Source: Spirochaetaceae bacterium
GTDB taxonomy: Bacteria > Spirochaetota > Spirochaetia > Treponematales > Breznakiellaceae
Length of the DNA: 51,759 bases
Direction of reading: 5' to 3'
Assembly (NCBI GenBank): GCA_031282145.1
Contig: JAITEG010000138.1
Span: 1-51,759, forward strand
Shown here: positions 47,744-51,759 of the stretch, piece after piece
Layout of the letters: every line of letters begins with the position of its first letter
How positions within the stretch are numbered: position 1 is the first letter of the stretch
The notes under the pieces: generated by a model
The model's database searches: none
The model's input: the letters and a program-made list of their open reading frames with translations, nothing else
Told to the model about the DNA's origin: nothing
Position numbers and translations under genes: made by a program

Positions 47744-50274
47744 CCCTTGAGGACCACCTCGGTTCGGCCGAAACCGCCCATCTCGGGCCGGGAAAAGTAA
47801 TAATCCGTCACTACGCCCTGTTGTTTCAAGAATTCATGTACCCCCCGCTGAAGGATGCCGTCCCCCTTGCCATGGATCACTGAAAATTCCCGGAGTCCCG
47901 CGAGGGTGGCGGCGTCAATTTGCCGGCGGAGAACCTCCAGGGCTTCTTCCAAACGCATCCCGAGGAGGTTTAGCTCAAACCGGGCTTGATTTTCCGGGCT
48001 CAGATCCGGCACGGCGATAAGGGGTTTTTTATCTTCTCCGGAAGGCTCCAGGGGGATAAGGTCCTTTTCCGGAATACTCATCCGCAGGGAACCGATTTCC
48101 ACAACCCAGGACCCCTTTTTGTCCGCCCTGAGGACGGTTCCCCGGCGCTGATAGTCCCCGGCCAAGACCTCTGTCCCCGGTCCTATGGCCGGCGGGACGT
48201 TTCCCCGGCCCCCCCCCTTACCCCGTGAAGGCCGGCCTTGCCCCGGAATATCCTCTGTTTCCAGGCGCCGCCTCTCCTCGGCCAAACTCCGTCCCTCTTT
48301 TTCCAGGACCTCATCCTCGGCGGCCACGGATTTTTCAAGCCCGGCGAGAAATTCCTTTACGGCGACCGTTTTTTCCCGGGTGATTTCCCCCTCCTTTAAC
48401 TCCCGGACGAGGTTCTCCAGAGTCTTCCGGCTTTCGGCGAGGAGCAGCCTGAGGCTTCCCATGCCCCCGGTCTTCAAATCGATTTCCTTCTGCCGGAGCC
48501 TGAGTTCCTTAAGGTCTGATCGCCGCCGTTCTTCCCGGAGCCTGAGGATTTCGGCCTTACCGGCCTCCGCGGCGGCGTCCAATTCCTGGTGCTTCTTTTT
48601 AAGCCCGGTGATGAGGGCGGAAACATCGGTCCGTTCTTCATTCAGGTAGGTCCGGGCGGTGGAAACAATGTCCTGGGGAAGTCCGTTCCGGGCGGCGATC
48701 TCCACCGCCCGGCTTTCTCCGGGGATGCCCATGATGATCCGGTAGGTAGGAGAAAGGGTCTGGCCGTCAAATTCCACCGAGGCGTTCTCCACCCCTTCCC
48801 GGGAAAACCCATAATTTTTTAATATGCCGTGATGGGTGGTGGCGATAACCCTGGCTTTTTTTGCAATGAGGTGATCCAGAATCGCCATGGCAATGGCGCT
48901 CCCCTCCTCGGGGTCGGTTCCTGAACCTAATTCATCCAAAAGCACCAGGGAATTTTCCGTAACCGCGGCGGTGATGGCGGCGATATTGGTCATGTGGGCG
49001 GAAAAGGTCGAGAGGGATTGGGCGATGGACTGCTCGTCGCCTATGTCGGCATAGACACCGTCAAACACCGGCAGGATGGTTCCCTCCCCGGCGGGAAGGG
49101 CGAGGCCGAACTGATTCATCAGGGCAAAAAGTCCCACAATTTTGAGGGTTACGGTTTTCCCCCCGGTATTAGGCCCGGTGATAATCACGGTCCGGGTAGT
49201 GCCGCCCATGGAAATATCCACCGGAACCGCCTTGGAACCCAAAAGAGGATGCCGGGCCTGCCGCAATACCAGCCCCGCCGCCTGCACGGGGGATAGGGCC
49301 TCATGTTCCTGCCGCCGCCCGCTGTCCCCATCCAGGGCAAAATGTCCCCGGGTTTCCCGGCTGTAACGGGCCCGGGCCCGGAGGGTTTCCAGGTGGATTA
49401 TTTTTTCATGAAGCTCTTTCAAGAGGCTGCGCTGGGTGGCGATACGGCCCGTCATTTCCCGCAAGACCCGGTGGATCTCCCCGTCAAGCCGCCGCTTCTC
49501 AATGAGGATCTCGTTATTTTTATCCACCACCGCTTCCGGTTCCACAAACAGCGTCTGACCGGTAGAGGAAACCTCGTGGACTATTCCCTTAATACGCCCC
49601 CGGAAATTCGCCTTTACCGCCAGGACCATACGGCCGTCCCGCTGGGAGGGCAGGGTTGACTGGAGCATACGCCGGGTCTCTTCATTCCCGGTATACCGGG
49701 AGGCGATAGCCTCCAATTCTTCGGTAAGGTTTCGGATCCGCCCTTTTATCGCCCGGAATTCCGGAAGATCCCGGAGGGAACCATCCTTATCCAACACCCG
49801 GAAAATCTCCCGGGCGAGGGGCGAACAATCCGGCAATTCCGAAACCAGACCTTGTAACGGACCCGGGCCCGCGCCGAAACCGGACTTTTCCCCAGGGGGA
49901 GCGCTATCCCAATGACCGTCATCCGGGGGATCCCTATCCTCACGGGAACCGCGGAGCCACTCCTTAAGCGCCTCCGCGGTGCGGACAAACACCCCCAGGG
50001 CATAGGCCTCATCAAGTTCCAGGACCATACCCTCCACTTCAAGCTTGGGGATAAGAAAGCCGATATCGGGAAAACCGCCCCGGGGCTCCTCGCCGGCGGA
50101 GTTAAACTTGTCCATAAACTCGGCGACCAACTTTTTAAGTTCTTCCACCTCCCGGGGATCTGTCAGCGGGAGTTCCCCCTCCAAACGCCGGGCGGCTTCC
50201 CCGCTTAAGGAGGATTCGGCGACCCGCCTTCTGATAAGGTCAAATTCGAGGAGTTTCCGGGTCTTGTCATTCAT
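47740..50274 (-). CDS. mutS2: MutS2 family protein with Smr domain; start trimmed to MNDKTRK
   Basis: GPNTGGKTVTLK Walker A, LLDELGSGTDPEEGSA, C-terminal Smr FSVIHGKGDGILQRGVHEFL. Confidence 0.95.
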   Translation of the reverse strand: MNDKTRKLLEFDLIRRRVAESSLSGEAARRLEGELPLTDPREVEELKKLVAEFMDKFNSAGEEPRGGFPDIGFLIPKLEVEGMVLELDEAYALGVFVRTAEALKEWLRGSREDRDPPDDGHWDSAPPGEKSGFGAGPGPLQGLVSELPDCSPLAREIFRVLDKDGSLRDLPEFRAIKGRIRNLTEELEAIASRYTGNEETRRMLQSTLPSQRDGRMVLAVKANFRGRIKGIVHEVSSTGQTLFVEPEAVVDKNNEILIEKRRLDGEIHRVLREMTGRIATQRSLLKELHEKIIHLETLRARARYSRETRGHFALDGDSGRRQEHEALSPVQAAGLVLRQARHPLLGSKAVPVDISMGGTTRTVIITGPNTGGKTVTLKIVGLFALMNQFGLALPAGEGTILPVFDGVYADIGDEQSIAQSLSTFSAHMTNIAAITAAVTENSLVLLDELGSGTDPEEGSAIAMAILDHLIAKKARVIATTHHGILKNYGFSREGVENASVEFDGQTLSPTYRIIMGIPGESRAVEIAARNGLPQDIVSTARTYLNEERTDVSALITGLKKKHQELDAAAEAGKAEILRLREERRRSDLKELRLRQKEIDLKTGGMGSLRLLLAESRKTLENLVRELKEGEITREKTVAVKEFLAGLEKSVAAEDEVLEKEGRSLAEERRRLETEDIPGQGRPSRGKGGGRGNVPPAIGPGTEVLAGDYQRRGTVLRADKKGSWVVEIGSLRMSIPEKDLIPLEPSGEDKKPLIAVPDLSPENQARFELNLLGMRLEEALEVLRRQIDAATLAGLREFSVIHGKGDGILQRGVHEFLKQQGVVTDYYFSRPEMGGFGRTEVVLKG

Positions 50275-50293
50275 ATCTTTTCTCTCTGAAGGG

Positions 50294-50327
50294 TAAGAAA
50301 ACCGATAAAACTGAAGTTTTACCGGTT
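50294..50327 (-). terminator. Intrinsic terminator between rsgA and mutS2
   Basis: Minus strand AACCGGTAAAACT-TC-AGTTTTATCGGTT followed by TTCTT; 12/13 stem positions complementary. Confidence 0.7.
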
Positions 50328-50336
50328 CCCCCAATT

Positions 50337-51275
50337 TCAATCATAGGAAACACCCGACAATTCATCCTGAATCCGGAGGAAACTTTCATACCGGTCTTCA
50401 TGGATACTGCCCGCGGCGACCGCTTCCATTATTTTACACCCCGGTTCGGTGCGGTGGGAACAAGAGAGCCCATAGGTGCAAGAGCCGGCCAGGGGGGCAA
50501 ATTCCCGCATATAATGGATAATCTCATCCGCGGCGGCCCCTTCAGGAAGAAAGCGTCTGATACCGGGGGTATCTATCAAAAAAGTCTTGCCCGGTAAAAC
50601 CTCAAAAAGCGCCGACATCGTGGTGGTATGGTTACCCCGATCGTATTTTGCATTGAGGGGAGCGGTCCGCTGGCACGTTTCCGGGGCCAAGGCGTTAATC
50701 AGGGTGGACTTTCCCACTCCGGACTGACCCACCAGAACCGCGGAAGTACCGGCAATGAGGGAGCGAACCTCATCCATCCCTTGACCGGTTAAAGAGGATA
50801 CCCGCAGTACCCGGTACCCGATACGGCGGTAATCCTCAAGCCGTTCTTCCGTATCAGGATCATCCGGGGAAAGGTCGTATTTATTACAGAGGATCACCGC
50901 GGGGATCCCGGCGATCTCCGCCTGAAGGAGGGAACGATCCAGGAAACGGGGCCGGAATGGGGGGGAAACCGGGCTGGTAAGGCAGAGAACCAAGTCCACA
51001 TTGGCCGCGAGGAGCTGGGGGGCCCGGCCCTTTTGGTTAAACCGGGTAAATCCGTTCCGCCGCCTCTCCACTTCCCGGATAAGACCGGTCCCCGGATGAG
51101 CCGGATTAGGCTCAAAGTTCACCAAGTCCCCCGGCGCCAAGGGGTTATAATAACCCTCCACCCCCTTGAGGATTTTGCCCTTGATCCGGCAGGAGAAGAG
51201 TTCAGCATCGAGCCCTGTCCCCTCGGCACGGATGAAAAAGATATTCCGGGAGCCCCGGATTACCAAACCCCGCAC
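50337..51275 (-). CDS. rsgA: Ribosome small-subunit-dependent GTPase RsgA (YjeQ)
   Basis: Circularly permuted GTPase: NKYDL, GQSGVGKSTLINAL, DTPGIRRF, zinc-site C/H cluster GSCTYGLSCSHRTEPGCKI. Confidence 0.95.
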   Translation of the reverse strand: MRGLVIRGSRNIFFIRAEGTGLDAELFSCRIKGKILKGVEGYYNPLAPGDLVNFEPNPAHPGTGLIREVERRRNGFTRFNQKGRAPQLLAANVDLVLCLTSPVSPPFRPRFLDRSLLQAEIAGIPAVILCNKYDLSPDDPDTEERLEDYRRIGYRVLRVSSLTGQGMDEVRSLIAGTSAVLVGQSGVGKSTLINALAPETCQRTAPLNAKYDRGNHTTTMSALFEVLPGKTFLIDTPGIRRFLPEGAAADEIIHYMREFAPLAGSCTYGLSCSHRTEPGCKIMEAVAAGSIHEDRYESFLRIQDELSGVSYD

Positions 51276-51420
51276 TTAACCCGCCCGTATATGCAACGCA
51301 ACACCTCTTCCGCGCCCTCCAGGGACCTGAGTCCCCCCTGAGGCTTCCACAAGAACGATGGCGTGGGAGGCGTATTTTCCCGGGTTCCGGGGAAACGTCC
51401 CGGTTGATTCGGGGAACCAA

Positions 51421-51714
51421 TCATTTAAAAAGATCCTCAAAGGTCGATTTTGCCGTTCCCGCCGAGTTCCGAAGGGCCTTTTCCCCGGCGGTTTCCGAAC
51501 GAAACCGGGGGTCGAGGGAGAACCAGTCGCAAAAATTGCCCCGTTCCTTATCCGGAGGGACCTCCGCATTGGGTTCGGCGCAATCCCCCCGGGCGCCGGG
51601 AAGGTAAAAACGGCAATTCCGGCAAACCCGGAGATCCCTGCCGCAGCCGGCGCACCGGAGGGATCTTCCCAGGGGTTCCTCATCCTTTATCGCGGAACCG
51701 CAATACCAGCACAT
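51421..51714 (-). CDS. Small zinc-ribbon protein
   Basis: CWYCG...CAGCG...CRNCRFY...CAEP...FCDWF cysteine pattern. Confidence 0.75.
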   Translation of the reverse strand: MCWYCGSAIKDEEPLGRSLRCAGCGRDLRVCRNCRFYLPGARGDCAEPNAEVPPDKERGNFCDWFSLDPRFRSETAGEKALRNSAGTAKSTFEDLFK

Positions 51715-51759
51715 GGTTCCAGCATACTCCCCTTGGACCGGCCTGGCAAGGGATCATGG

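Noticed and set aside
51276-51683. 135-aa minus-strand ORF overlapping the zinc-ribbon gene
   Set aside because: The competing frame (51421-51714) has a clear cysteine pattern; this one has none.
1-51759. CRISPR arrays, IS elements, prophage, tRNA/rRNA genes, toxin-antitoxin or defence islands
   Set aside because: No repeat-spacer array, transposase, phage structural gene or recognisable defence gene seen; the Xer proteins fit housekeeping roles.

Overview
The window is a gene-dense chromosomal core segment from a spirochaete, most likely Treponema-like (inferred from FlaA-type sheath proteins, DUF342/FapA and gene order; no database was run). Left to right: phoH-pgpH-ybeY-corC-TPR (+); a long minus-strand run dprA-topA-xerC-hslV-hslU-flgB-flgC-fliE-fliF-fliG-fliH-fliI-fliJ; a reduced division cluster mraZ-rsmH-ftsL-mraY-ftsW-ftsQ-ftsA-ftsZ-xerD-TPR (-); a two-gene hypothetical module (+); tandem FlaA-like genes, a PBP-like membrane protein, a FlgO-like/PPC protein, DUF711+ACT, an AI-2E permease and two TPR proteins (-); a metallophosphoesterase/ParB-like pair, a pdxY-like remnant and an M28-like peptidase (+); flavin reductase, pgi and argR (-); DUF342 and TM2-wHTH proteins (+); mutS2, rsgA and a zinc-ribbon protein (-). 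I saw no tRNA, rRNA, CRISPR, IS element or prophage. The best leads are: a 10-bp-phased MraZ operator array lying between the mraZ -10 and its start codon; matching 8-nt overlaps with TTG/CTG starts at ftsW/ftsQ and ftsQ/ftsA; tandem ARG boxes over the argR -35 and -10; an internally deleted pyridoxal-kinase remnant; and three poorly characterised protein modules (metallophosphoesterase+ParB-like, a possible PD-(D/E)XK pair, TM2-wHTH). No mobile defence-like system is evident.
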